Below, piece after piece: positions 29,339 to 37,345 of a stretch of DNA of 64,000 nt. The stretch's first letter is position 1. Every line of letters begins with the position of its first letter. The notes below the pieces were generated by a model. It made no database searches. It saw only the letters and a list, made by a program, of their open reading frames with translations, and was not told the origin of the DNA. Location: NCBI GenBank assembly GCA_963702705.1, contig CAVPDR010000007.1:124001-188000 (forward strand), in the 5' to 3' direction. Made by a program: the position numbers and the translations under genes. Origin of the DNA: VRUE01 sp963702705 (GTDB lineage: Bacteria > Actinomycetota > Thermoleophilia > Solirubrobacterales > 70-9).

Positions 29339-29890
29339 ATGATCAAGCGTTCAGTTCCATCGCCGGCGTTCGTCATCGCGTGCATCGCCCTTTTCGTCGC
29401 GATGGGTGGCACCGGCTACGCTGCCACCCAGCTGGTCAGCGGTAAGGAAGAAGGGGCTACGGCCAGCAAAGTCAAACGCGGACCCCGCGGCAAACGCGGC
29501 AAAACGGGACCCGCTGGGCCGGCAGGACTCGCTGGGCCGGCAGGACCCGCTGGGCCGGCCGGTTCCGCAAGGGCGTGGGGCGTCATCTCCCACACCGGCG
29601 CGCTGGTCAAGGGCTTCAACATCACCAGCGTGAGCAAGATCGGGACCGGCCTGTACTGCATCGCGGTTGGTAACGGGATCAACACGACCAACGCAGGTGC
29701 TCTGGCGACGCTCGATTGGTCCGACATCTTTGTCGCGTCCGGCGACGACATTCAGGTCGTGTCGGAGACGGCATTCAACGGCTGCAACCCCAACACCCAG
29801 TTCGAGGTTCGCACGGGTTCGCAGAAAGTCAACGGAACCGCCCTTGAATTCACCTTCAAGGATGACGGCTTCGACTTCATGGTCCCGTAG
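29339..29890 (+). CDS. Secreted protein with short collagen-like stretch
   Basis: 183 residues. MIKRSVPSPAFVIACIALFV and AMGGTGYAATQLVSG form a signal peptide. Residues about 46-78 are Gly-X-Y triplets (GKRGKTGPAGPAGLAGPAGP), partly made of three 18-nt DNA repeats (29507-29560). A globular C-terminal domain with two cysteines (LYCIAVGNG, FNGCNPN) follows. GGAGG 5 nt before the ATG. Presumably surface-exposed; function unknown. The first of three secreted-protein genes in a row, each with its own terminator. Confidence 0.8.
   Translation: MIKRSVPSPAFVIACIALFVAMGGTGYAATQLVSGKEEGATASKVKRGPRGKRGKTGPAGPAGLAGPAGPAGPAGSARAWGVISHTGALVKGFNITSVSKIGTGLYCIAVGNGINTTNAGALATLDWSDIFVASGDDIQVVSETAFNGCNPNTQFEVRTGSQKVNGTALEFTFKDDGFDFMVP
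29507..29560 (+). repeat. Three tandem 18-nt repeats encoding GPAGPA
   Basis: GGACYCGCTGGGCCGGCM repeated at 29507, 29525 and 29543. The copies differ at two positions. Unit count may vary by slippage and would change collagen length by six residues per unit. Confidence 0.8.
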
Positions 29891-29924
29891 GGACCCAACG
29901 ACTCAGTCGTTGGACTGATTTCGC

Positions 29925-29955
29925 GGAAAGGGCCGGCGCATGCCGGCCCTTTTCC
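29925..29955 (+). terminator. Intrinsic terminator
   Basis: AAAGGGCCGGC (29927-29937), loop GCAT, GCCGGCCCTTT (29942-29952) followed by TCC; 37 nt after the stop. A smaller hairpin CCAACGAC/GTCGTTGG (29895-29913) precedes it. Confidence 0.85.
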
Positions 29956-30068
29956 GTAGTGCGGCTATTGCCGATACGCTGGAGTCCTGCCTCTCGAGGC
30001 AACTAATTTAGGGGTCCGGCAGCACTTTCTCCTCGACCTCTAAACATCCAAATGAAGGAGGGTTTCCT

Positions 30069-30662
30069 GTGACGCACATTCGCAAGCGACTTACCTACGC
30101 AAACGTAATGTCGTCGATTGCCGTCTTCCTGATCCTCGGCGGCGCCACTGCCTTCGCAGCTAAGAAGATCGGCAGCAATGAACTGAAGGGCAATGCCGTC
30201 ACCACGGCCAAGATTAAGAAGAGCGCGGTAACGGCCTCGAAGATCAAGAACAACTCGATCACCACCGCCAAGATCGCCAACTCGGCCGTAACCGGCGGGA
30301 AGATCGCCAATGGATCCGTGGACGGGACCAAGCTTGCCGCTGGATTCGTGGCGCCTACTGCCGAAAAGCTGGCCCACTCGGCCGATATCTCCATCGGTGG
30401 CACCGTGCTGGCCGGGAGCGTCGGTATCGCGCAGGCAAACGTCACGCACACGTCGACCGGCTTCTATTGCTTCAGCGGTCTCAGCCCGGCTCCGGTGGGA
30501 GGCCAGGCAACGGTCGACTACTCCGAGGCTGGGGGGGACGTGACGATTCAGCTTGACACCGGTCCAGGCCCAGTCTGCCCAGCGGGAACGCAGGCATTCG
30601 TCGATCCGCGGGATGGAACTGGCGCCGCGACGAACGCCGGATTCTTCGTCGTGCTCTACTGA
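30069..30662 (+). CDS. Secreted KIxxNAVT-repeat protein
   Basis: 197 residues from GTG 30069 (AAGGAGGG 8 nt upstream). Signal peptide MTHIRKRLTYANVMSSIAVF then LILGGATAFAA. Residues about 33-95 are five ten-residue repeats (NAVTTAKIKK, SAVTASKIKN, NSITTAKIAN, SAVTGGKIAN) that may form a beta-solenoid-like or coiled stalk. The C-terminal domain carries two cysteines (FYCFSGL, PVCPAG). Paralogue of the next gene and of 9766. Exported; function unknown. Confidence 0.8.
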   Translation: MTHIRKRLTYANVMSSIAVFLILGGATAFAAKKIGSNELKGNAVTTAKIKKSAVTASKIKNNSITTAKIANSAVTGGKIANGSVDGTKLAAGFVAPTAEKLAHSADISIGGTVLAGSVGIAQANVTHTSTGFYCFSGLSPAPVGGQATVDYSEAGGDVTIQLDTGPGPVCPAGTQAFVDPRDGTGAATNAGFFVVLY

Positions 30663-30687
30663 GCACGAGTCTCAACGCTGTTTTTAG

Positions 30688-30714
30688 GAGGCCGGGCGGA
30701 AGCCCGGCCTCTTT
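30688..30714 (+). terminator. Intrinsic terminator
   Basis: GAGGCCGGGC (30688-30697), loop GGAA, GCCCGGCCTC (30702-30711), then TTT. 25 nt after the stop of the preceding gene. Confidence 0.85.
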
Positions 30715-30759
30715 GCCATCCTTTCCCGACCGTCGTTCGTGCCACTCCAAGGAGGCCCC

Positions 30760-31512
30760 GTGAAGCAGATCCGTCAGCGCTTGACCTACGCCAACGTCGT
30801 CTCGACCCTTGCGCTCATCCTTGTCGTCGGCGGGGCCACGGCCATTGCTGCGCGGGTGCCCAAGCACAGTGTCGGTCCGCATCAGCTCAAGTCCAACGCG
30901 GTGACGACGACGAAGATCAAGGCGAACGCGATTACGACGCGGAAGATCAAGAAGAACGCGGTCACCGGAGTCAAGATCAAAGACGGGGCGATCAAAAGCG
31001 AAAAGCTGGCCGACGACGCCGTCACGACGGCGAAGATCGCCAACAACGCGGTGACCGGTCCCAAGATCGACGCGGCGACGACGCCCTTCGGCCGCATCGT
31101 GCAGGAAGCGCGCGGCAGCTCGACCAAAGCGCTTCCCAACGGGGTTGTGACCGTGTATCCGCTGCAGTCGAATACTTACACGCAGCCCGTCGGGCGCGAT
31201 GACACCTACCTCGGGCAGATCGAAGTAGTGATTCCCGAATCCTGCACTGGCACGAGGAAAGTAACCGCCGGCCTGCTCGTTGACCCGGCCGATCCGACCG
31301 CGCCCACGGCCGAAGAGTTCGTCGCGACCCGGAACTTCCAGGACAGTGGAGCGAGCCCGGTGACGGCGCGGATCAGCATCGGCCCGGCCGCCGGCTTCCA
31401 GCCGGCGAAAGCGACCACTCACTCGCTCTACCTGGCGGCGGCGACCAGCTGCGGAGGCGGCGGTGGCGTCACAGCGACCTCCGGCGGCATCGACGTGATC
31501 GGCACCGAATAG
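30760..31512 (+). CDS. Secreted KIxxNAVT-repeat protein, longer paralogue
   Basis: 250 residues from GTG 30760, which follows AAGGAGG by 6 nt; an ATG-like start 21 nt upstream adds residues before the signal peptide and is rejected. Signal MKQIRQRLTYANVVSTLALI then LVVGGATAIAA is near-identical in layout to the gene before. Seven ten-residue repeats (SNAVTTTKIK, ANAITTRKIK, KNAVTGVKIK ..) are followed by a ~140-residue domain with two cysteines (PESCTGTRK, TSCGGGGG). Convergent with vapC of the second module, 9 nt apart. Confidence 0.8.
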   Translation: MKQIRQRLTYANVVSTLALILVVGGATAIAARVPKHSVGPHQLKSNAVTTTKIKANAITTRKIKKNAVTGVKIKDGAIKSEKLADDAVTTAKIANNAVTGPKIDAATTPFGRIVQEARGSSTKALPNGVVTVYPLQSNTYTQPVGRDDTYLGQIEVVIPESCTGTRKVTAGLLVDPADPTAPTAEEFVATRNFQDSGASPVTARISIGPAAGFQPAKATTHSLYLAAATSCGGGGGVTATSGGIDVIGTE

Positions 31513-31521
31513 GTCAGGTGC

Positions 31522-31899
31522 TCACCAAACCAGCTTGATCCCGTATTCGCTCAGCTCGCTGTCCGCGGTGACGAGGGCGAGGCCATCGACATCGGCCTGG
31601 GCTACGAGCAGACGATCGAAGGGGTCGCGGTGGTGCATCGGCAGGGTGCCGACGCGGTCGGCGTGGCGAGCTGTGATCGGCAAAAGGTCGACGCCTGCCC
31701 GTTCCAACTGCTCGAGCAGGTCGCTCGGGGCGTCGAGCTTGCCGAGCCGGCGCTTGATCGTGACCTCCCAAATCACGACAGCGCTGATCAGGATGCGAGC
31801 GTCCGACGCGCCGATTGCGGTGGCCGCCTTCTTGCTGAGGCGCTCCGGTTCACCGGCTATCCACCACAGCACCACGTGCGTGTCCAGAAGGAGCGTCAG
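31522..31899 (-). CDS. VapC-type PIN-domain toxin, apparent CTG start
   Basis: 125 residues. LLLDTHVVLWW (first Asp), VIWEVTIKRRLGKL (Glu), HHRDPFDRLLVAQA (Asp) and VTADSE (Asp) make a complete PIN active site, an Mg-dependent RNase toxin. The first GTG in frame (31875) would delete the first catalytic Asp. CTG at 31899 overlaps the antitoxin TGA as CTGA and gives (M)TLLLDTHVV, the normal family start. This is the same arrangement as the module at 9.27 kb, of which it is a paralogue. Confidence 0.82.
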   Translation of the reverse strand: MTLLLDTHVVLWWIAGEPERLSKKAATAIGASDARILISAVVIWEVTIKRRLGKLDAPSDLLEQLERAGVDLLPITARHADRVGTLPMHHRDPFDRLLVAQADVDGLALVTADSELSEYGIKLVW

Positions 31900-32135
31900 G
31901 AGCGCATGCCGAGCGAGTCGGCGAGATCGTCGGGCAGCTCGTCGAAGTCGTCGGCGATTCGCACACGGCCGCGCCAGGCACCGGCGAGAGAGGCGAAGCC
32001 ACTGCCCTGCCGCTCGGGAACAAGCCGCGCCGCAGGTGCCCCGCGACGCGTGATCACGATCTCCTCGCCGCCTTCAACCCTCGCAACAAGTTTGGAGAGG
32101 TTGCTCTTGGCTTCATGCATGCCGACGCTGGTCAC
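31896..32135 (-). CDS. Phd/YefM-like antitoxin (VapB type)
   Basis: 79 residues: MTSVGMHEAKSNLSKLVARV, then EGGEEIVITRRGAPAARLVP, a Phd/YefM fold, and an acidic toxin-binding tail (IADDFDELPDDLADSLGM). GTG 32135 is preceded by TAGGAT 6 nt upstream, so the mRNA is probably leaderless. AT-rich CTAGATATCTAG palindromic sequence (about 32158-32171, repeated GCTAGA/TCTAGC) just upstream is a likely autorepressor site. Confidence 0.85.
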   Translation of the reverse strand: MTSVGMHEAKSNLSKLVARVEGGEEIVITRRGAPAARLVPERQGSGFASLAGAWRGRVRIADDFDELPDDLADSLGMRS

Positions 32136-32202
32136 GGCACGATCCTAGCACTTCTAGCTAGATATCTAGCTAGAAGGGAGGGGAGCCACGGAGCGATCCT
32201 CC

Positions 32203-32640
32203 TCAGCCGATCAGCGTGGCGATTGCCTGTTCGTCAGCCGGGTCTATGCGCTCCAGGCCTCTGATTTCGTCGAAAGCACGATCGGTGGCGAGGATGATGT
32301 CGATGCCGCGGTTGAGTGCGACCGCCGCGAACACCGCATCGCGCGCGTCCAGGCGAGGATTTGCTTCGAAGAGATCGATGCCCAGTAGCGCGTCATCGGG
32401 CTCAACTGGATGAAGCCGAACAAGCTTGGCGACATCCCTAGCTGCTTCCGCTGCACTGTCCCGATTCCCGGTGCGCCTCAAGCGCTGGTTCGTGAACTCT
32501 TGGATCAGGTCGGCGCTGGCCTCCCCGCGTAGCTCGCCGGCCGTCGCCTTCCGCACGATCTGGCGGCATGGTTCTTTGTATGGATGCTCTCCCCCGAGGG
32601 CATAGGTGAAGATCGCGGTGTCGTAGAGGAAGCGCCTCAC
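32203..32640 (-). CDS. PIN-domain toxin of a VapBC module with RHH antitoxin
   Basis: 145 residues. YDTAIFTYALGG (Asp 7), DLIQEFTN (Glu), DARDAVFAAVALNRG (Asp) and ATDRAFDEI (Asp) form the PIN active site. GTG 32640 overlaps the antitoxin stop by GTGA. A different subfamily from the toxins at 9.3 and 31.5 kb. Probable tRNA or mRNA endonuclease controlled by the upstream antitoxin. Confidence 0.85.
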   Translation of the reverse strand: MRRFLYDTAIFTYALGGEHPYKEPCRQIVRKATAGELRGEASADLIQEFTNQRLRRTGNRDSAAEAARDVAKLVRLHPVEPDDALLGIDLFEANPRLDARDAVFAAVALNRGIDIILATDRAFDEIRGLERIDPADEQAIATLIG

Positions 32641-32903
32641 GAGCCTTCGAGCTTGCGCATCCGTTCATCGAGCATTTCCTGCTTCTGGTCCTCCCAATCG
32701 GGCTCAGGTCCCTCGGGGACCGGCAGCGCGAGGAGCGCCCGGCCGGCGCGTTCGCGCTCGGCGTCTGCGTTCAGCAGGGAGTACTCGTGGTCGATCGCTC
32801 GCCTGACCAGCGCACCGACCGGGGTCCCCGTTCGCTCAGATTCGCGCGCCAGCAATTCGAAGCGCTCATCGTCCACCAGTACCTGTAGTCGCCGGTTTAG
32901 CAT
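32637..32903 (-). CDS. Ribbon-helix-helix antitoxin
   Basis: 88 residues from ATG 32903: NRRLQVLVDDERFELLARES, then GTPVGALVRRAIDHEY is a ribbon-helix-helix DNA-binding dimer domain; the charged C-terminus (DWEDQKQEMLDERMRK) binds toxin. An ATG two codons upstream is rejected because TAAGGT sits exactly 6 nt before the chosen ATG, the leaderless pattern. A 9-14-9 palindrome covers the promoter. Confidence 0.8.
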   Translation of the reverse strand: MLNRRLQVLVDDERFELLARESERTGTPVGALVRRAIDHEYSLLNADAERERAGRALLALPVPEGPEPDWEDQKQEMLDERMRKLEGS

Positions 32904-32933
32904 GCACATACCTTAGCAGGAGGTTATGTGCAT
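32902..32933. promoter_or_regulatory. Promoter-overlapping palindromic operator of the RHH module
   Basis: ATGCACATA (32902-32910) and TATGTGCAT (32925-32933) are perfect inverted repeats 14 nt apart. The left half overlaps the start codon and the -10 box ACCTTA (minus-strand TAAGGT, 32910-32915), so bound antitoxin would block RNA polymerase. Confidence 0.65.
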
Positions 32934-32970
32934 ACCTGCTCAGCTATCCAGTCACTCGCGATGTAAAGAT

Positions 32971-33023
32971 TGCAACGGCTATTTTGTCAGAAATGCAACG
33001 GCCAAAATGGCATAATTGCAACG
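32971..33023 (+). promoter_or_regulatory. Three TGCAACG iterons at 23-bp period before the DUF4143 ATPase
   Basis: TGCAACG occurs at 32971, 32994 and 33017, exactly 23 bp apart; the first two continue as GGCTATTTTG and GGCCAAAATG. CATAAT (33011-33016) lies 8 nt before the ATG at 33025, so the third iteron covers the presumed transcription start. Suggests cooperative binding by a regulator on one face of the helix. Confidence 0.55.
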
Positions 33024-33024
33024 C

Positions 33025-34266
33025 ATGACCGCGATCATCGAGCGCCGTGCACGGAGAAGCATCCTCGATGCGCTTGCCGATACGCGGGTGGTTGTGGTCG
33101 TGGGTGCCCGACAAGTGGGCAAGAGCACGCTGGCGCTCGAGATCGTCAAGGACGATTTTCCCGCGACCGTTCTCAATCTCGATGATGGGGCGACCCGGGA
33201 GGCGGTGCTCGCCGACCCGGCCGGGGCGCTGGCGGATCTGGAGGGCCCGGTCTTCATCGACGAGATCCAGCGCGGCGGCAATGATCTACTGCTGGAGATC
33301 AAGGCGGCGGTCGATAGCGACACTCGGCCTGGGCGCTTCCTGCTCACAGGCTCGGCCAATCTCCTTGCGACCCGGCGGACGTTCGAGGCGCTCACTGGGC
33401 GGATGGAGATCATTCGCCTTTCCCCGCTTGCCCAGACTGAGATCGAGGCTTCGACCGCGAGCTTCGTCGATGTCCTCTTTGCCAATGAACCACCGCGGAT
33501 CGCCGACGCCCCGAAGGGCCGGCGTGCGTTCGCCGACCGCGTGGTTCGCGGCGGCTATCCTGCCGCGCTGAACCGGTCTGGGCGTCGGCGAGAGGCATGG
33601 TTCAGGAGCTATCTGGAGGCGGCTCTAGAGCGTGACATTCGCGAGCTCAGCGATGCGCACAAGCTGCGGGAGTTGCCCAGCCTCCTTCGGCTGCTCGCAA
33701 GCCAGGCGGCGAACCTCTTCGTCGTCCAGGGCACGGCCAAGCGCCTCGGGCTCGATCATCGCACCGTCGATGCCTACTGCGATCTTCTCGAAGCAGCGTT
33801 CCTGGTTCGTCGGGTTCCGGGCTGGCGGCCCGGCATCGGCGCGCGGGAGATTCAGACGCCAAAGATTTATGTGACAGACAGTGGGCTTCTCTGTCACTTG
33901 CTCGGCGCCGATGCGAGCCGACTCGCCAGCGACGATCAGGTGACCGGAAAGGTCCTTGAGAGCTTTGTGACGATGGAGGTGGCGCGCCATGCGGATTGGG
34001 CGAAGACCGACGCCCGTCTATTCCATTACCGCAGCGGCAGGCGCGAGATAGACCTCGTTCTCGAGAGTCGCGCTGGGGAGATCGCCTGCGTTGAGGTCAA
34101 GGCCGGCGCTTCGTTCGGGGCGGGCGATTGGCGGGCCATGGAACTGCTGCGCAACGAGCGCGGCGAGTCCTTTCGCTGCGGCATTCTGCTCTATGCGGGG
34201 GAACGCACGCTGCCGTTGGGCGATCGCCTCTGGGCGGTGCCGATCAGTGCCCTTTGGCAACGCTGA
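33025..34266 (+). CDS. AAA ATPase with DUF4143 (ATP-binding protein)
   Basis: 413 residues. VVVVVGARQVGKSTLALEIV (Walker A), FIDEIQRGGNDLLLEIKAAV (Walker B) and LLTGSANLL (sensor) in the N-terminal AAA_14 domain, then a DUF4143 part with a winged-helix (VQGTAKRLGLDHRTVDAYCD) and a restriction-endonuclease-like fold end (REIDLVLESRAGEIACVEVK; D..E.K). These proteins are common next to toxin-antitoxin genes and in genomic islands; role unknown, possibly defence. Start ATG 33025 is chosen for the CATAAT box and absence of a ribosome site. Confidence 0.85.
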   Translation: MTAIIERRARRSILDALADTRVVVVVGARQVGKSTLALEIVKDDFPATVLNLDDGATREAVLADPAGALADLEGPVFIDEIQRGGNDLLLEIKAAVDSDTRPGRFLLTGSANLLATRRTFEALTGRMEIIRLSPLAQTEIEASTASFVDVLFANEPPRIADAPKGRRAFADRVVRGGYPAALNRSGRRREAWFRSYLEAALERDIRELSDAHKLRELPSLLRLLASQAANLFVVQGTAKRLGLDHRTVDAYCDLLEAAFLVRRVPGWRPGIGAREIQTPKIYVTDSGLLCHLLGADASRLASDDQVTGKVLESFVTMEVARHADWAKTDARLFHYRSGRREIDLVLESRAGEIACVEVKAGASFGAGDWRAMELLRNERGESFRCGILLYAGERTLPLGDRLWAVPISALWQR

Positions 34267-34284
34267 TCGGGCTGCCGTTCCGGC

Positions 34285-35547
34285 TCAGATCGCCCGGCGC
34301 GGGTGCTTGGGGTCCAGTTCGCCGCTCGCCTCGGCCTCGGCGCGCTTGGCCCAGCGGTTCAGCTCGCGGCGGGCGAGGACCATCTTGTGGACCTCGTCGG
34401 GGCCGTCGGCCAGGCGCAGCATGCGGCTGAAGCGCCAGAGGGCGGCGAGGGGGGTGTCGTCGGTCATGCCCAGCGAGCCGTGGACCTGGATCGAGCGGTC
34501 GAGGACGTTCATCATGATGTTGGCGGTGACGACCTTTGTCGCCGAGATCGCCTGACGCGCGGCGCGCTTGCCCTCGGTGTCCATCTTCCAGGCGGCGTAG
34601 AGGATGAGCAGGCGAGCCTGGTCGATCTCCATCCGCGAGGAGGCGATCGCCTCCTGGACGAACTGCTTGTCGGCTAGCGGACCGCCGAAGGCCTGGCGCT
34701 CGTTGGCGCGGCGGCACATCATCTCCAGCGCCCGCTCGGCGGTGCCGATCGCGCGCATGCAGTGGTGGATGCGGCCGGGGCCGAGGCGGTCCTGGGCGAC
34801 GACGAAGCCGCCGCCCTGGGCCCCGAGCAGGTTGGCGGCCGGCACGCGGCATTCTTCGTAGCGGATCTCGCAGTGGCCGGGGCCCTTGTCGTGGCCCATC
34901 ACCGGGATCGGCCGCACCAGGTTGAAGCCGGGGTTGTCGGTCGGCACGCAGATCATCGAGGCGCGGGCGTAAGGGTTGGCCTCGGGGTCGGTGACGACCA
35001 TCGCGATCGCCAGGTCGGCGCCGACCGCGCCAGAGGTGAACCACTTGTGGCCGTCGATCACCCACTCGTCGCCGTCGAGCACGGCCCGCGCCTGCAGCAG
35101 GGTCGGGTCCGAGCCGGAGACGTCGGGCTCGGTCATCGAGAAGCAGGAGCGGATCCGTCCCTCGAGCAGCGGCTCCAGCCACCTTTCCTTCTGCTCCTCA
35201 CTGCCGTGCTCGGCGAGGATCTCCATGTTGCCGGTGTCCGGCGCGGCGCAGTTGAAGGCCATCGGCGCGGCCACCGGGCTGCGCCCCATCTCCTCGCAGA
35301 GCAGGCCGTACTCCCAGTGGGCCAGTCCCGGCCCGAAGCGCTCCTCCGGCATGAAGAGGTTCCACAGTCCCTCGCCCTTGGCCTTCTCGCGGATCTCGAC
35401 CAGAATCTTCGGGTAGGGGACGCCCGGCGCGACCTCGGCGTCGAGCGCCTCCATGATCTCCCGCTCCTGTGGGTAGATCTCGGCGTCCATGAAGTCGAGG
35501 ATGCGCTCGCGCAGGGTCTCGACCTGGGGGCTGGGGGTGAAGTCCAT
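34285..35547 (-). CDS. Acyl-CoA dehydrogenase
   Basis: 420 residues, FAD-dependent. N-terminal helical domain (DAEIYPQEREIMEAL), middle beta domain (CFSMTEPDVSGSDPTLLQAR, WVIDGHKWFTSGAVGADLAI) and C-terminal helical domain (RANERQAFGGPLADKQFVQE, QVHGSLGMTDDTPLAALWRF). The closest group in overall layout is the ACAD10/11-type of long-chain dehydrogenases. Oxidises acyl-CoA to enoyl-CoA in fatty-acid degradation. Weak GAGAGGA site about 10 nt before the ATG. Convergent with the ATPase gene, 18 nt between stops. Confidence 0.92.
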   Translation of the reverse strand: MDFTPSPQVETLRERILDFMDAEIYPQEREIMEALDAEVAPGVPYPKILVEIREKAKGEGLWNLFMPEERFGPGLAHWEYGLLCEEMGRSPVAAPMAFNCAAPDTGNMEILAEHGSEEQKERWLEPLLEGRIRSCFSMTEPDVSGSDPTLLQARAVLDGDEWVIDGHKWFTSGAVGADLAIAMVVTDPEANPYARASMICVPTDNPGFNLVRPIPVMGHDKGPGHCEIRYEECRVPAANLLGAQGGGFVVAQDRLGPGRIHHCMRAIGTAERALEMMCRRANERQAFGGPLADKQFVQEAIASSRMEIDQARLLILYAAWKMDTEGKRAARQAISATKVVTANIMMNVLDRSIQVHGSLGMTDDTPLAALWRFSRMLRLADGPDEVHKMVLARRELNRWAKRAEAEASGELDPKHPRRAI

Positions 35548-35599
35548 CGGGCTGCGTCCTCTCGTCGGGGCTGGTCGGGGGAACGCTAGCGGGCGGCGG

Positions 35600-36331
35600 C
35601 TAGCGCTGCCGGTAGCGAGAGAAGAGCTCGCCGTCGTGCTCGAGCAGCCAGGCGAGCTCGAGCTCGGCGATCTGCGGCAGGGGCGCCTCGACTATGCGCG
35701 GCGCCTCGGCGCCGGTCATCCGCGGCGCGGTCGTGAGGAAGAGCTCGTCGACGAGGCCACCCGCCCAGAGCTGGCCGTGCAGGTGGGGGCCGCCCTCGCA
35801 GAGCAGGGCGCGGACGCCGCGCTCCTCGCGCAGGTGGCGCAGCGCGGCGGGCAGGTCCACCGCGCCCTCGTGGCGGACGACCCGCAGGCTCGTCGCCGTC
35901 TCCGGCGGCTCGACCTCCGACGCGGTGAAGATCAGTACCCGGCCGCCGCCGGCGGTGAAGAGCGGCGCGTCCCAGGGCAGGTCGAGGCGGCCGCTGACGA
36001 TCACCATCAGCGGGTCGTGGGGGAGACCGAGCTGCTCGCGCCGTTCGCGCTGCTCCTGCCGGGCGACGACGCGGCCGTAGCGCTCGGCGCGCATCGTTCC
36101 GGCGCCGATCATCACCGCGTCGAAGCGGGTGCGCAGGCGGGCCAGCATTTCCGTGTCGGCGTCGGAGCCGATCGGGCCGGAGACGCCGCCGATCGTCGCC
36201 CGCCCGTCGACCGTGACGGCGAAGTTCGTCGCGACGAAGGGGCGCTCCGCCGGCGGATCCTCCCAGGGCCGGTAGGCGTCGAGTTGCTGCTCGACCGTGG
36301 TCGGTGCGGGGTCTGGCAGGAGTCGCCGCAT
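35600..36331 (-). CDS. RibD C-terminal-domain (pyrimidine/dihydrofolate) reductase
   Basis: 243 residues. NFAVTVDGRATIGGVSGPIG, then DAVMIGAGTMRAERYG and ALLCEGGPHLHGQL match the RibD_C/DHFR-like NADPH-dependent reductases (5-amino-6-ribosylaminopyrimidine reductase type). A separate deaminase domain is absent, so it may serve riboflavin synthesis with another partner or a different pathway. ATG 36331 has TAGGCT 8 nt upstream; an upstream in-frame ATG (36439) would overlap and add 36 unlike residues. Confidence 0.8.
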   Translation of the reverse strand: MRRLLPDPAPTTVEQQLDAYRPWEDPPAERPFVATNFAVTVDGRATIGGVSGPIGSDADTEMLARLRTRFDAVMIGAGTMRAERYGRVVARQEQRERREQLGLPHDPLMVIVSGRLDLPWDAPLFTAGGGRVLIFTASEVEPPETATSLRVVRHEGAVDLPAALRHLREERGVRALLCEGGPHLHGQLWAGGLVDELFLTTAPRMTGAEAPRIVEAPLPQIAELELAWLLEHDGELFSRYRQR

Positions 36332-36347
36332 GGCGACGGAGCCTACG

Positions 36348-37337
36348 TCAGGAGTAGTCGTGCCAGCCGGCGAACTCGCGGCCGGCGAACTTCTGCAGTG
36401 CCGCGACATCGCTGCCGAAGTGGCCGCGCACGGTCTCAAAGAGGTCGTCGGGGAGCTTCGGCTTCGGCGCCGGCGGCTTCTCCGGATCGTGGACGACCTT
36501 CTCGACGATCCAGCGCATCGACTCGGGCAGGCGGTCGAAGTTGCGATCGAAGGAGCGGAAGCCCGGCAGTTTGATCAGCTTCTCCATCAGCTGGTATTTG
36601 TCGCCCTGCTTGGCGCTCGACTTCTCCCACTCGCGGTCGAACTGCTCCGAGGTGAAGCTCGCGTCGACGCCGGCGAAGGCGAACGCCTTGCGCATCGTCT
36701 CCTCGCGTTCGCTCTGCAGCTCCTCCTGGGCGATCACCTCGATCTGCTCGCGCTCGAACAGCTCCAGGTAGGGCTGCAGCTGCATCCAGTACTTGGAGCG
36801 GTTCATGTAGGAGGTGTTGGGCTCGGAGAGAACCTCGACCAGGTCGTCGGTCTCGTAGCCGGCGCCGGTCGCGTGCACCCAGTGGGAGAGGATGCGCTTG
36901 ATCGGGTCGCGCACCATGTAGAGCAGGCGCGCGTCGGGGCAGTGCTCGTGGATGCGCGCCGGGACGCCGCCGAAGCGCGGCAGGTTGGTGTAGTGCGGGG
37001 AGGACTCGCCGCGCACCTTGAAGCGGTTGTCGAAGCGGCTCGCGTACCAGTCGAGCCCGAGGTCCCAGTTGAGCTCCTCGGCGAAGAAGTTGAGCTCCTT
37101 CGGCTTCGACATCTGGATTTCGGGATGCAGGCCGAGGTAGTGGTGGATGCTGGTCGTGCCGCACTTGAGGCCGCCGACGATGATCAGGTTGGGCAGCTCG
37201 GCGTGGCGCTTGCGCCGGCGGCGGAAGCGGCTTTTGCGGTCGGCGCTGTAGCGCTCGCGGGCACGCGCGCACATCGCCTCGTCGGCGGGGTCGCGGGGGG
37301 CCTGCGCAGTGGCGATCTGGGTCTCGGCCTCTGACAC
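36348..37337 (-). CDS. PAPS-dependent sulfotransferase
   Basis: 329 residues. PNLIIVGGLKCGTTSIHHYL carries the 5'-phosphosulfate loop (residues about 42-58) and YMVRDPIKRILSHWVHATGA the 3'-phosphate motif (Arg and Ser). KELNFF and ESSPHYTNLP also fit the heparan/aryl-type Sulfotransfer family. Transfers sulfate from PAPS to an unknown lipid, glycan or small molecule. Start GTG 37337 (VSEAETQIATA) with TACACT 9 nt upstream; open frame continues upstream but enters the divergent gene. Confidence 0.82.
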   Translation of the reverse strand: MSEAETQIATAQAPRDPADEAMCARARERYSADRKSRFRRRRKRHAELPNLIIVGGLKCGTTSIHHYLGLHPEIQMSKPKELNFFAEELNWDLGLDWYASRFDNRFKVRGESSPHYTNLPRFGGVPARIHEHCPDARLLYMVRDPIKRILSHWVHATGAGYETDDLVEVLSEPNTSYMNRSKYWMQLQPYLELFEREQIEVIAQEELQSEREETMRKAFAFAGVDASFTSEQFDREWEKSSAKQGDKYQLMEKLIKLPGFRSFDRNFDRLPESMRWIVEKVVHDPEKPPAPKPKLPDDLFETVRGHFGSDVAALQKFAGREFAGWHDYS

Positions 37338-37345
37338 GAGCGGGC

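Noticed and set aside
32971..33023. Replication iterons / plasmid origin
   Set aside because: Only three short repeats directly over a gene promoter, with no Rep gene or AT-rich unwinding region; promoter regulation is simpler.
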